DNA of 64,000 bases from Chitinophaga caeni. Lineage in GTDB: Bacteria > Bacteroidota > Bacteroidia > Chitinophagales > Chitinophagaceae. Positions 24,532 to 33,646 of this stretch are shown in pieces. The translations under genes were made by a program, and so were the position numbers. The notes under the pieces were generated by a model that saw only the letters and a program-made list of their open reading frames with translations, was not told where the DNA came from and made no database searches. The stretch is taken from positions 3,791,001-3,855,000 of the forward strand of contig NZ_CP023777.1 in assembly GCF_002557795.1 (NCBI RefSeq), written 5' to 3'. Within the stretch, counting starts at the first letter, position 1, and every line of letters begins with the position of its first letter.

Positions 24532-25377
24532 ATGAGTTGGTTTAAGCGAATCAAGCAGGGTATTTCAACCAGCACTAGTGAAAAGAAAGAAGCACCGGAT
24601 GGCTTATGGCATAAATGCCCAAATTGTAAGAAAACCACTAATATCAAGGATCTGAAGGAGAACTTGTATGTTTGTGATAATTGTAATTATCATAACCGCA
24701 TCAATTCCGAAGAATATTTTGAAATCCTTTTCGATAATGGCCAGTTCGAAGAACTTTTCTCTAATATTTTCCCGAAAGACCAACTGGGTTTCGTTGACCT
24801 GAAACCTTATGCGGATAGATTGAAGGATGCACAACGCAAATCCGGTTTAACGGATGCCATGAAAGTGGGGCACGGTAAGGTTTTTGAACACGACCTGGTG
24901 ATTGCTTGTATGGACTTCGGTTTCATCGGTGGTTCCATGGGTTCCGTCGTGGGAGAGAAAATATCTAGGGCAATTGACTACTGTATCAAGAACAGGCACC
25001 CGCTGATGATTATTTCAAAATCCGGTGGAGCCCGCATGATGGAAAGCGCTTTCTCATTGATGCAGATGGCGAAAACTTCCGCGAAATTGACCCAATTGGC
25101 AGATGCAAAATTACCTTATATTTCCCTGATGACAGACCCGACTACAGGGGGCGTTACCGCTTCTTACGCGATGCTGGGCGACTTGAACATTTCCGAGCCG
25201 GGCGCATTAATCGGCTTCGCCGGCCCCAGGGTTATCAAGGAAACTATTAAGAAAGACCTTCCCGAAGGTTTCCAAAGCGCTGAATTCCTATTGGAACACG
25301 GTTTCTTGGATTTTATCGTGGACAGGAAAGAATTAAAACAAAAATTGGCACAGCTGATTCAGTTGTTTAAGCAGTAA
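24532..25377 (+). CDS. accD: Acetyl-CoA carboxylase carboxyltransferase beta subunit
   Basis: A 281-residue subunit of the carboxyltransferase that moves CO2 from biotin to acetyl-CoA, giving malonyl-CoA for fatty-acid synthesis. The N-terminal zinc ribbon uses C29, C32, C48 and C51 (KCPNCKK...YVCDNCNYH). The crotonase-fold body has the conserved [21 protein letters not shown] oxyanion segment and [15 protein letters not shown]. Length is normal. accA is not in the window. smpB follows after 72 bp. Confidence 0.97.
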   Translation: MSWFKRIKQGISTSTSEKKEAPDGLWHKCPNCKKTTNIKDLKENLYVCDNCNYHNRINSEEYFEILFDNGQFEELFSNIFPKDQLGFVDLKPYADRLKDAQRKSGLTDAMKVGHGKVFEHDLVIACMDFGFIGGSMGSVVGEKISRAIDYCIKNRHPLMIISKSGGARMMESAFSLMQMAKTSAKLTQLADAKLPYISLMTDPTTGGVTASYAMLGDLNISEPGALIGFAGPRVIKETIKKDLPEGFQSAEFLLEHGFLDFIVDRKELKQKLAQLIQLFKQ

Positions 25378-25449
25378 TCAATTGTTGCCGTTAAAATATT
25401 TATGGGTTACAAGTTGCTTTTGTAGTAATTTGTAACCCTCAATTTTATT

Positions 25450-25890
25450 ATGGCAGAACAAAAAAACAGATCGGCATTTTACGAATATGCGATTGAAGAT
25501 AAATTCATCGCGGGTATGGTATTGACGGGCACCGAAATCAAGTCGATCCGCGCAGGCAAGGTGAGCTTTAACGATAGCTTCTGCTACTTTCATAAAGATG
25601 AATTATATGTAAAAAGTTTACATATATCGGAGTACAGCCACGGCACTTACGCTAACCACGATCCCCTCCGCGAGCGGAAGTTATTACTTACGAAACGCGA
25701 ACTGCGGAAATTACAGAACAAGCTTAAAGATAAAGGCTATACAATCGTTCCACTGAAGATCTTTATCTCTGATAAAGGTTATGCAAAGATGGAAATCGGT
25801 TTGGGTAAAGGTAAAAAACTACATGACAAACGCGACTCCATCAAGCAAAGGGAAGCCGAACGCGAACTGCGAAGGAACTTCAAAGTGTAA
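25450..25890 (+). CDS. smpB: SsrA-binding protein
   Basis: A 146-residue OB-fold protein that carries tmRNA to stalled ribosomes for trans-translation. Conserved blocks: FYEYAIEDKFIAGMVLTGTEIKSIRAGKVSFNDSF, ISEYSHGTYANHDPLRERKLLLTKREL, and the C-terminal tail GKKLHDKRDSIKQREAERELRR that threads the mRNA channel. The tmRNA gene itself is not in this window. RNase R, which degrades tmRNA-tagged messages, is encoded at 16171. Confidence 0.97.
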   Translation: MAEQKNRSAFYEYAIEDKFIAGMVLTGTEIKSIRAGKVSFNDSFCYFHKDELYVKSLHISEYSHGTYANHDPLRERKLLLTKRELRKLQNKLKDKGYTIVPLKIFISDKGYAKMEIGLGKGKKLHDKRDSIKQREAERELRRNFKV

Positions 25891-25943
25891 ATATGCCCCG
25901 TAAGAGATAAATTAACTTAAAACCGCTACCCTATTCTTCTTAT

Positions 25944-27098
25944 ATGAAAAAATTGCTCAGCATTGGAATCTTATTCTGCTTGTTGATATTTGTCGGCGCC
26001 TGTAAAAATGGGCAGAAACTTTACCAGAAAGGTCGCTATGATGAGGCGGTTACCGTATTTGTCAAGAAATTACAGAAAAAAACCCAAGATCCGGCTGCCC
26101 TGGCATACCTACCGAAGGCTTATTCTGATGCATTAGATTGGCACGAGGACCGGGTTGACCGTATATTAGCTTCCAATGACGAGTTAAAATGGGAATCTGT
26201 TAAACGGGAATACCAGGCACTACAATCGCTGTACCTATCAATCCAATCATCCCCGGTCGCCAAATCGTTGGTAGCAGCGAAGGACTATTCTTCCGCGATC
26301 AGGGGTGCGCAAGAAAATGGGGCGCAGGTACGGTACGATCGTGGTTTATATTTCATGGATCAAGGCACTAAAAGGGATTTCCGCCAGGCTTACGAAGAGT
26401 TTGATGCGGCGCTCAGGTTAGTTCCTAATTTTAAAGATGCCCAGGCCTTAAGGGATGAGGCGTATGAATTGGGAATCATCAGGGTCGAAGTAAGCCGAAT
26501 TGACGTTCGATCTCCATATTTTCAATTTACCGCGGATTACTTCAGGGATGCGCTGGTGAGAAATTTACAGCAAAGGAATATTGATCCTTTCGTGCGTTTT
26601 TACGACGAAAGGCAAGTATCGCAAGAACGGGTGCCCGTGGATCAATATCTCGATATGCATTTTTATGACTTTATCGTCGGGCAAACCTATGTCGAAAAAA
26701 CCGAGAGGCCCGTGCAGAAAGAGCATGTTGTTGTCGGGAAAAGACCTGTTAGGGATTCTACCGGGAAAACGCACCAGGTAGACGTTTACGGGACGGCAAA
26801 GGCAACAATTTATATCGTGCGTAAAACAATTGTGTCCAAAGCATTGTTTGATTATGCAATAATAGATACGAAGCAAAATACCATTATCACGAATAACAGG
26901 ATACCTGGCAGTTTTACCTGGGTGAATGAATACGCGACTTTTAAAGGGGATGAACGGGCATTGGGTGATGAAGATAAGAAGTTGATCGGTGGAAGCGATA
27001 TTGCGCCCCCAGATCCGCAAAGTTTGTTCCTCGAAGTTACGAGACCAATTTATGATCAATTGGAAAGAGACCTGCGGAGCTTTTACAGCAGGTACTAG
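25944..27098 (+). CDS. TPR-containing lipoprotein of unknown function
   Basis: A 384-residue predicted lipoprotein with the lipobox VGAC (Cys20). TPR-like helices occur at about 22-60 (GQKLYQKGRYDEAVTVFVKKLQ) and 130-170 (YDRGLYFMDQGTKRDFRQAYEEFDAALRLVPNFKDAQALRDEAYELG). The second half (about 175-380) is beta-rich and repeats acid/base pairs (QTYVEKTERPVQKEHVVVGKRPVRD) but matches no domain I can name. The stop precedes the META-domain lipoprotein gene by 31 bp, so the two are likely co-transcribed and may both function in the outer envelope. Confidence 0.75.
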   Translation: MKKLLSIGILFCLLIFVGACKNGQKLYQKGRYDEAVTVFVKKLQKKTQDPAALAYLPKAYSDALDWHEDRVDRILASNDELKWESVKREYQALQSLYLSIQSSPVAKSLVAAKDYSSAIRGAQENGAQVRYDRGLYFMDQGTKRDFRQAYEEFDAALRLVPNFKDAQALRDEAYELGIIRVEVSRIDVRSPYFQFTADYFRDALVRNLQQRNIDPFVRFYDERQVSQERVPVDQYLDMHFYDFIVGQTYVEKTERPVQKEHVVVGKRPVRDSTGKTHQVDVYGTAKATIYIVRKTIVSKALFDYAIIDTKQNTIITNNRIPGSFTWVNEYATFKGDERALGDEDKKLIGGSDIAPPDPQSLFLEVTRPIYDQLERDLRSFYSRY

Positions 27099-27129
27099 GT
27101 TTTGATTTTTCCCATAAAATTGAAATAGT

Positions 27130-27558
27130 ATGAAAACACTTCATTATTTTTTTACCGGTTTTTTACTAATCATGATATGGAGTTGTTCAGCCTCGAAAAA
27201 GCAAGCCGGCTCGATGAATGCATCATTATATAATAATCGTTGGAAAATAGTTGCCATAAATGGGGCCGAGGTGGATACGGCAAAAATTTACAGGAAAGAT
27301 GGCCTATCTTTCAACAAGGCCTCTTCCCGGTTTTCTGGCACGGTAAGCTGTAATTCCATGACAGGGAAATTTGAAATCGGTCATAACAATACGATCAGTT
27401 TTTCCCAAGTCGCCATTACTAAAATGATGTGCATGGATATGAGTGTAGAGGATAGCTTCCTAGAAATTTTAGATAAAGTAACCAATTTCGAGTTGACCGG
27501 CAAGGAACTGAAATTCACGGATGGCACTGAAGAATTAGCGCGTTTTGAGCCAATATGA
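27130..27558 (+). CDS. META-domain (HslJ-like) lipoprotein
   Basis: A 142-residue predicted lipoprotein, lipobox IWSC with Cys19. The mature part is a META/HslJ domain: NNRWKIVAINGAEVDTAKIYRKDGLSFN..., FSGTVSCNSMTGKFEIGHNNTISF with the family's conserved GxxxCN turn, and TKMMCMDMSVEDSFLEILDKVTNFELTG. Such proteins are associated with heat-shock or drug-tolerance phenotypes in enteric bacteria, but the molecular role is unclear. It is the second gene of a two-lipoprotein cluster. Confidence 0.86.
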   Translation: MKTLHYFFTGFLLIMIWSCSASKKQAGSMNASLYNNRWKIVAINGAEVDTAKIYRKDGLSFNKASSRFSGTVSCNSMTGKFEIGHNNTISFSQVAITKMMCMDMSVEDSFLEILDKVTNFELTGKELKFTDGTEELARFEPI

Positions 27559-27978
27559 CGATGGTTTTAACTTGGGATCGCGGGTGGTAAGCCCTAGAGG
27601 TTATTCAAAATAAATTTAATATCATATACCATATAGTAGTTTTTTTATTAATTGGTAAAATGCTATGAAGGGGTAAGTTCAGCCATTCTATTTATTAATA
27701 AAGTAAATATTCTCAAATATTTATCGTACCTTCATTGCATTCAAGGCATTTGCCATTGCTACTTCTGATTCAGTCTTGAGTATAATCACTTCACACTCAG
27801 TCAGCAAAATAACCCAAGGAAGAATTAAAAATTCTGTTTAGGACTTCTGAAACAGTGCGGTTCGTTATAATTATTTCGAATATACATACGGATTGTGAAA
27901 GGAATGGAGAATAGTTGTAATGTCTTAAGAAGCATTTAATTGCTTGAGAAAAGTAAACTAAAAACAAAAGGATAAAAT
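27559..27978. other. Intergenic gap with a 38-codon open stretch on the - strand
   Basis: This 420-bp gap lies between the META lipoprotein and the cold-shock-domain gene. On the - strand a frame is open from 27837 to the stop at 27721 and reads plausibly as protein (…LPWVILLTECEVIILK…, ending ALNAMKVR), but has no ATG near its beginning. It could be a gene remnant or chance. On the + strand the region probably serves as the long leader of the cold-shock gene; no riboswitch or terminator was recognised. Confidence 0.3.
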
Positions 27979-28413
27979 ATGGGTGAATCTTTTTCTAAAA
28001 AAGAAAAATCAAAGAAAAAAGCAAAACAGAAACAAGACAAAATTGCCAAGATGAAAGAGCGGAAGGCTAATAACCAGAAAGGGAAAAGCCTGGAAGATAT
28101 GATGGCATATATTGACGAAAACGGGAATATTACCTCTACCCCGCCTGCTACAACAGAAAAACGCGATTTTCCATTGGAAGAAATCCAACTTGGCGCAACT
28201 CCTATTGTACAGGAAGATCCTATTAGGGAAGGAACTGTGACATTTTATAATACCAGTAAGGCTTATGGCTTTATAAAGGATAAAAAATCCGGTGAAGATG
28301 TATTTGTTCACGGTAATGATTTATCCAGCCCTATCAAGGAAAAGGATAAAGTAAGTTTCGAACGTCAAGCGACCCCTAGGGGATATAAGGCTATTAATGT
28401 AACCGTAATTTAA
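27979..28413 (+). CDS. Cold-shock-domain protein with basic N-terminal extension
   Basis: A 144-residue protein. Residues 1-40 are a Lys/Gln/Glu-rich extension (SKKEKSKKKAKQKQDK...), probably a flexible RNA-binding or ribosome-binding arm, followed by an acidic linker. Residues 78-144 form a cold-shock domain: REGTVTFYNTSKAYGFIKDK with RNP1 AYGFIK, then EDVFVHGNDL with RNP2 VFVHG. It differs from the 67-residue Csp at 11192 by the long arm. The role is likely RNA chaperoning; targets are unknown. Confidence 0.88.
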   Translation: MGESFSKKEKSKKKAKQKQDKIAKMKERKANNQKGKSLEDMMAYIDENGNITSTPPATTEKRDFPLEEIQLGATPIVQEDPIREGTVTFYNTSKAYGFIKDKKSGEDVFVHGNDLSSPIKEKDKVSFERQATPRGYKAINVTVI

Positions 28414-28464
28414 TTACCGGTTAATAATCGCTTGATATAAAATTGAGATTAGCATGGAGCCTAA

Positions 28465-28547
28465 ACGATTTGTACAATCGTGTTTTATAGGTTTCATCCG
28501 ATATTGAACTAAAAAAGGAAAGCGCCGGTAAAGTGCTTTCCTTTTTT
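28465..28547. terminator. Tandem hairpins between the CSD gene and the desaturase
   Basis: The first hairpin is ACGATT/AATCGT (28465-28470, 28476-28481) with loop TGTAC and trailing GTTTTA. The second, 28511-28523 with 28535-28547, is a perfect 13-bp AAAAAAGGAAAGC/GCTTTCCTTTTTT stem that has a T-run on both strands and can serve both convergent genes. Confidence 0.85.
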
Positions 28548-28575
28548 AATGCTATACTTTATAGTGTGTATTTTA

Positions 28576-29340
28576 TCATGCGGCACTAACCCGCACATGA
28601 ACAGGTTTTACCTTCGGTTTAACCAATTTGATAACCCCTATAAATGCTAATAAGCGGATAATTGGAAATACCGGGTCAATTTCGTGCCAGCGGCGCCCAA
28701 AATTCACGGAAGCCGGGTGTTTATGGTGGTTATTGTGATAAGACTCCCCTAGCATTAACACATCGACAAACAGCAAGTTCATCGACGTATTTTTCAGTTT
28801 AAAATTGATATATCCATATTTATGGGCAAACCAATTTACAATTGCACCATGAAATGCCCCCATCGAGATAACAATTGGCAATAATAGGTATTGCCAGGGA
28901 CTAGTCGCAAATAATATGAAAAATGTTATATAAATACCCACCCATAATAATCTTGAAAAGGAACCGTTAGCGAACTTATCAAACTTATCCCAGCCCGGTA
29001 AATTCTTCTTAAAACGGGGGTCTATAGTTATTTTTTCATGTAAAATATCCTGGTAAACAGACCGGGTCTTCCACATCATTGAGAAGATGTTTTTTGAATT
29101 GGAGGGGGAATGTGGATCCAAATCGGTATCAGTATAAGCATGATGCATGCGGTGCATGATTGCATATGCTTTTGGACTCATATATGATGACCCCTGGGTA
29201 ATATATGTGAAGATAAAAAATGCCTTTTCCCATGATTTACTCATTGTAAATGCACCGTGAGCAGCATACCGATGTTGAAAAAAAGTTTGTGAAAATAGCG
29301 ATAGGTACCAAATGGCAACAAAAAAAAGAAATATTATCAT
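28576..29340 (-). CDS. Membrane acyl-CoA / fatty-acid desaturase
   Basis: A 254-residue integral-membrane di-iron enzyme of the stearoyl-CoA desaturase type, which puts a cis double bond in acyl chains and helps keep membranes fluid at low temperature. All three His boxes are present: HRYAAH at 23-28, HRMHH at 63-67, and HNNHH near residue 200 (ESYHNNHHKHP). Four hydrophobic segments surround them. It is somewhat shorter than animal Delta-9 desaturases but normal for bacteria. It is convergent with a cold-shock-domain gene; a common cold response is suggestive only. Confidence 0.92.
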   Translation of the reverse strand: MIIFLFFVAIWYLSLFSQTFFQHRYAAHGAFTMSKSWEKAFFIFTYITQGSSYMSPKAYAIMHRMHHAYTDTDLDPHSPSNSKNIFSMMWKTRSVYQDILHEKITIDPRFKKNLPGWDKFDKFANGSFSRLLWVGIYITFFILFATSPWQYLLLPIVISMGAFHGAIVNWFAHKYGYINFKLKNTSMNLLFVDVLMLGESYHNNHHKHPASVNFGRRWHEIDPVFPIIRLLAFIGVIKLVKPKVKPVHVRVSAA

Positions 29341-29486
29341 ATTTGAGTTTAAAAGAAGCGGGAGTAAATCTCAAATATGCCTTTGGAATAGATGGAAATA
29401 AAAACGCTATCTAGGTTATAGAATACCTGTAAGATATGCATTTATTGTGTTAACAAAATGGTAAATCGGCCATTTGCATGCTAAAT

Positions 29487-31664
29487 TTATATTATTACCC
29501 CTTTGTGATGTTCCCAAAGTTTTGAATAAACTGAATTTTTTTGCAGTAGTTGCTGGTGTGTACCTTCTTCAGCCATACTACCTTCATGTAACACCACTAT
29601 CTTATCGGCATTCATCACGGTGCTTAACCTATGTGCAATTATGATGATTGTTTTGCCTGCATGTTTTAACTGCTGCACAGCCAACTGTACAAATTGGTCG
29701 GAAACCGGGTCGAGCGAAGATGTGGCTTCATCAAAAATGAGGATATCCGGATTTCTATACATGGCCCTGGCGATAGCCAAGCGTTGCCTTTGGCCACCCG
29801 ATAGGTTAACGCCATGTTCTCCCAGCAGGGTTAAAAAGCCATTCGGTAATTTCTCGATAAACTCCATGATTCCTAAAACCTGTGCAATCTTTATTACCTG
29901 TTGCATATCGGCTTCAAAATCACCCACCGCGATATTCTCAAGCACCGTTCCAGCAAATAGATCGATATGTTGAGGAACGACACTAATTTTCTTACGCAGG
30001 CTGTCATTATGGATATACTTGATATCTATATTCCCTATACAAATCTGTCCAGCTTGTAAAGGATACAAATTTTGTAATAGGTTCATCAGGGTAGACTTGC
30101 CAGACCCGCTTTCACCTACGATGGCGGTTATCTCCCCTTTCCTGATATGTAGGTTAAAGTCTTTGAATACTTCTGCGCGCGTATTATATTTAAAGCTAAC
30201 ATTATGGAAACTGATATCCCCGAGCATTTCTGGTGTTAGATCCATTTTTTGCTCGTTACTCTCCTGCTCTAAATCCAAAATTTCGAATAGTCGATCCGAA
30301 GCAATCAAGGCATCTTGCATACTTTTATTCGCACCGATAAGGCTCATGGCTGGGCCGGTAAAGTATCCCAACAAGGCGTAAAAAGAAAGTAACTCGCCGG
30401 GTGTTAATTGCCGATCTATCACGAAGTAGGAACCGATCCATAGTATTACTACAACGAAAGCGCTCGTTACAAATGATGCGGCGCTACCAATGTAAAGATT
30501 CGTTGTAGCCGATTTAAAGATGGTTCGTAGCAGTTTTACAAATCTATTTTCTGTTTTAATATTCGCGTATTCTTCTAAGCCGAATCGCTTGATCGTTGAA
30601 GCAGCGTTTAGAGATTCTACTAATTGTCCACCCAATTCAGCGTTATCTTCCATCAATTTCCTTTGTAACTTTTTATTGAAGGCATTACTTAACTGGTAGA
30701 CCACGATATAGACAGGTATGATAGCTAAAACAATCAAGGCAAGCTTCCAGTAATATGCGAACATTACGGCAAATGAGAATATCACGATAAACACGTTAAC
30801 GACTAAGCCTACCGCTGTATCGTTTATGAAACTCCTGATTTTGACTGCATCATTAATACGGGAAGTGATCTCACCGACCCGCATCGTATCAAAAAACTGT
30901 TGCGGTAATTTTAATAAGTGTTTATAATAGCCCAAGATCAGCTGTGCATCGATCTGCTGCCCTGTTTTCAAGGCAAATATACTTTTGGTATTACCGATAA
31001 AAAGTTGGAATAACAATATCACGATCATGATACTCCCCAGTAAATTCAATAGGTTTTTATTGCCATCGACTAATACATTATCCACAATTTTCTGGACATA
31101 GATCGAGGTTGACAACCCGAGAATAGTATAAACAATCGAGCCAAACAATGCTTGTAAAAGTATCGATTTATGCGGCGCTAATAAGTACCAAAACCTTTGA
31201 AAATGCGAGCTGGTGAGTTTTTCTTGCTTAAAATTCTCCCCCGGCAATATTAAGATCAGGACCCCAGTCCAAATCTTTTTAAAATCTTCTGACTTAAATT
31301 CATGAACTTTCCCATCGGCCGGATCCATGATAGTTATCCGCTCCTTGGTAACCTTGTAAATAACAACATAATGGTGCAATACACCCTTCAGCACGACATG
31401 CGCGATAGAGGGCTTGGGAATTTTGGCAAGCGATTCAAACGGCCCTTTGACACCCTTAGCTTCAAAGCCGAGCTTCTGCGCGGCCTCAATCAAACCTAAA
31501 ACATTCGTCCCCTTATGATCGGTATAAGCATATTGACGTATCCTTGCCACCGGGATATGCAGGTTATAATGCGCTGCTATTGAACTCAAGCAAGCAGCCC
31601 CGCAATCGCTCAGATCGCGTTGTTTTACCTTAGATTTCCTTTTTATCCTATTATTTAGCCACAT
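29487..31664 (-). CDS. C39 peptidase-containing ABC exporter (PCAT)
   Basis: A 725-residue transporter from ATG 31664 (MWLNNRIKRKSKVKQ); the frame is open back to 31721 but would overlap the HlyD gene. Order: peptidase C39 domain (1-135) with catalytic Cys21 in RDLSDCGAACLS, His in HHYVVIYKV and Asp in MDPADG; six-helix membrane domain (about 150-430); ABC ATPase with GESGSGKST, LSGGQRQRLAIARA and ILIFDEATSSLD. Such proteins cut double-glycine leaders from peptides and export them. The triad appears intact, so it should process its cargo. The HlyD adaptor gene lies 20 bp upstream. An outer-membrane channel gene is not in the window. Confidence 0.93.
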   Translation of the reverse strand: MWLNNRIKRKSKVKQRDLSDCGAACLSSIAAHYNLHIPVARIRQYAYTDHKGTNVLGLIEAAQKLGFEAKGVKGPFESLAKIPKPSIAHVVLKGVLHHYVVIYKVTKERITIMDPADGKVHEFKSEDFKKIWTGVLILILPGENFKQEKLTSSHFQRFWYLLAPHKSILLQALFGSIVYTILGLSTSIYVQKIVDNVLVDGNKNLLNLLGSIMIVILLFQLFIGNTKSIFALKTGQQIDAQLILGYYKHLLKLPQQFFDTMRVGEITSRINDAVKIRSFINDTAVGLVVNVFIVIFSFAVMFAYYWKLALIVLAIIPVYIVVYQLSNAFNKKLQRKLMEDNAELGGQLVESLNAASTIKRFGLEEYANIKTENRFVKLLRTIFKSATTNLYIGSAASFVTSAFVVVILWIGSYFVIDRQLTPGELLSFYALLGYFTGPAMSLIGANKSMQDALIASDRLFEILDLEQESNEQKMDLTPEMLGDISFHNVSFKYNTRAEVFKDFNLHIRKGEITAIVGESGSGKSTLMNLLQNLYPLQAGQICIGNIDIKYIHNDSLRKKISVVPQHIDLFAGTVLENIAVGDFEADMQQVIKIAQVLGIMEFIEKLPNGFLTLLGEHGVNLSGGQRQRLAIARAMYRNPDILIFDEATSSLDPVSDQFVQLAVQQLKHAGKTIIIIAHRLSTVMNADKIVVLHEGSMAEEGTHQQLLQKNSVYSKLWEHHKGVII

Positions 31665-31684
31665 ATAATTCCCAATAAAAAAGA

Positions 31685-32836
31685 TTAACTGGCAGCTTTG
31701 CCTGTATTCGGATTCATCCATTCATCCGCGCGATCATAAATCAATTGATACAAACTGCGCTTCGTAAGTATAAACCTGGCTTGCACGGTCATCCCCTTTT
31801 TTAAATTCCCTTTTACACCGTTAGAAAGTTGCAGGTAAGTTTGATCTAAACTGCATTTAACTTTAAAAACGGGTTGATCATTAGCCATGGTGAAATCATT
31901 ATCCACCGATATCACTTTCGCATCTAGAATCCCCCATTCATTATAATTAAATGCATCTACCTGGCATTTCACTTTCATTCCCGGCTTTATATAACCGATA
32001 TCTTTAGGACTGACATAACATTCCAATACCAGGTTAGCATCCGGTGAAATGGAGCCGATAAGTTCCCCGGCCTGCAATGTTCCCCCTGCAAATTTTCCGG
32101 CTAATCCTTGCAAGGTTCCGCTAACGGGCGCAACAACAAGGTTCTTTTCCTTGTCGGTAGTTAACTGCTTCTTATCTTCTTGCAAGCGGTTTAATTCTTG
32201 TTTATATTGATTTAACGACTCTGCCCAAATGCTTCTCTGTTGCTGGATGAGCGATTGATAAGCGGCATCCGCTTTATTAAGTTCATATTTCTTGTCTATA
32301 TAATCCTTATAGGGAAGCACTTTATCCCTGTATAGGCTATATACCATATCATAATCTGTCTTTAATTTCTGTAGCAGGGTTCGTTGCTCCGCGAGGGAAG
32401 CGTTGAATTGCGCGTATTGCTGCTTGTATAAAGCCGTTTTCAACCCCGCGCTTCCGCCGCGGCTTAATATCGTGAGGTCATGGATAAACATTTCCCTTTG
32501 CGATACATCAAATGAAGTTTGTTCTAATTTGCTGAGTGCAATATCTTCCTGTAACTTTAGGATGGGCATCCCTTTTTTTACATAATCGCCATCTTTAGCA
32601 TATACTTTTTCTATGGTTCCTGCCAGTAATGTTCTCAATTCATTTTTTTCTATTACCGGCCTTACGAGACCCGCGGATTTCACGGATACATCCACCTTAA
32701 TCAAGGGTAATGCTACGATGCTCAAAATGATAAAAATAACAACGCTGGAATAAATTATTTGCGAGCGAACTTTTACTTTCGGCAACCAAGAAAATATTGA
32801 ATCTTGCAGAACTTCTACCGGGAATAATTGTGGCAT
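31685..32836 (-). CDS. HlyD-family periplasmic adaptor
   Basis: A 383-residue membrane-fusion protein. An N-terminal cytoplasmic stretch, one membrane helix (about 28-50, IIYSSVVIFIILSIVALPLI), a lipoyl/barrel half-motif (IEKVYAKDGDYVKKGMPILKLQ), a long coiled-coil hairpin (about 100-225, rich in Lys/Gln/Leu) and the second lipoyl half (VVAPVSGTLQGLAGKFAGGTLQAGELIG), then a beta-barrel. It links the C39 ABC exporter to an outer-membrane factor. It sits between the small Cys-containing gene and the exporter gene, all in one direction. Confidence 0.92.
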   Translation of the reverse strand: MPQLFPVEVLQDSIFSWLPKVKVRSQIIYSSVVIFIILSIVALPLIKVDVSVKSAGLVRPVIEKNELRTLLAGTIEKVYAKDGDYVKKGMPILKLQEDIALSKLEQTSFDVSQREMFIHDLTILSRGGSAGLKTALYKQQYAQFNASLAEQRTLLQKLKTDYDMVYSLYRDKVLPYKDYIDKKYELNKADAAYQSLIQQQRSIWAESLNQYKQELNRLQEDKKQLTTDKEKNLVVAPVSGTLQGLAGKFAGGTLQAGELIGSISPDANLVLECYVSPKDIGYIKPGMKVKCQVDAFNYNEWGILDAKVISVDNDFTMANDQPVFKVKCSLDQTYLQLSNGVKGNLKKGMTVQARFILTKRSLYQLIYDRADEWMNPNTGKAAS

Positions 32837-32855
32837 TTCAACTATATTTTAAAGT

Positions 32856-33065
32856 TTATTCTCCGATACAACAATGATCCATCATCAATTGCTTCCCTGC
32901 TTGTACCAGGGTAATTGCATCCGCCCTTTGGTTCGGCGCCCAACTTTCAAATTCTGGACTTGTAACCAATGCCATCAATATATAATGATAATATCGCTTG
33001 ATTTCTGCTATAGTATAGCATTGCTCGTTCTCCATTAATTCCCAGGATAATTGTGGCCGTTTCAT
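32856..33065 (-). CDS. Small Cys-containing protein at head of the export operon
   Basis: A 69-residue protein with no match I recognise. It is mostly helical by eye (TIAEIKRYYHYILMALV; QRADAITLVQAGKQLMMDH), with Cys16 and a Cys65-Cys66 pair three residues before the end. No double-glycine leader of the type cut by C39 peptidases is visible and there is no signal peptide. Its stop is 19 bp upstream of the HlyD gene, so it is probably the first gene of the exporter operon. It could be a non-canonical cargo, an immunity protein or an accessory factor; evidence is only positional. Confidence 0.55.
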   Translation of the reverse strand: MKRPQLSWELMENEQCYTIAEIKRYYHYILMALVTSPEFESWAPNQRADAITLVQAGKQLMMDHCCIGE

Positions 33066-33646
33066 AGTCGTATTAATTTAATATGGTTAACAGGTTTCCA
33101 CCAGGTCATTTGCAACTTCTTAGCCAGGGTCAAGTTATTTGAATTTTAAGATTTTGTTCATCTATTTCCTGTTCATTTTTTGTTCATTTTCAGCGCCTAG
33201 TCGACGTATCATGATTGCCCGCATGCTGAACGGCATCACACCGGGATTCAACCTATTAAAAGCAATTGAATTAAATGTCAGTCAAGAGCGATTTATATCT
33301 TTTAATATCAATACTTTATGAAAAATTTCTCCACTCCCGGAACCGCGGAAAAATAACCGGTTTTATACTCGTCAGAAGAATATATTTCACTGATAATTTC
33401 ATTCCTGTTCCCCCTGGAAATTCCCCGGATATTTTAGCTTGAGTCCGGATGTTAGTTCCGTAGCAGGTAACGGGCGGGTTATTTATAAACAATAATGGCA
33501 TTTAAGGTTCCGATAATGTGAAGAATGGAAATGCATTACCAATCATACCTGGGGAATTTTCGGGCAAGAAATTTTGTTCTTTTCATATTTGCGAACAACG
33601 GAAAATAGTAGCGGAAGAAAGCCTAAGCTTGTAGATTTTAATAGAG
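33066..33646. other. 580-bp gap upstream of the export operon
   Basis: No convincing full gene. On the - strand a 39-codon open stretch (33281-33165, stop at 33162-33164; ...NPGVMPFSMRAIMIRRLGAENEQK) reads like protein but lacks a good start, and a 61-codon ATG frame (33501-33316) has unconvincing composition. I looked for a short precursor with a Gly-Gly leader on the - strand and saw none. The operon promoter should be near 33066-33120, but no exact TAnnTTTG was found there. Confidence 0.35.

Noticed and set aside
31665..31721. Longer N-terminus for the C39 ABC exporter
   Set aside because: It overlaps the HlyD coding end, and the peptidase domain starts normally after ATG 31664.
33316..33501. 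A 61-codon ATG frame upstream of the export operon, considered as a secreted peptide precursor
   Set aside because: Its only Gly-Gly pair is within a Pro/Thr-rich stretch and is not preceded by the amphipathic leader pattern; composition is unconvincing.
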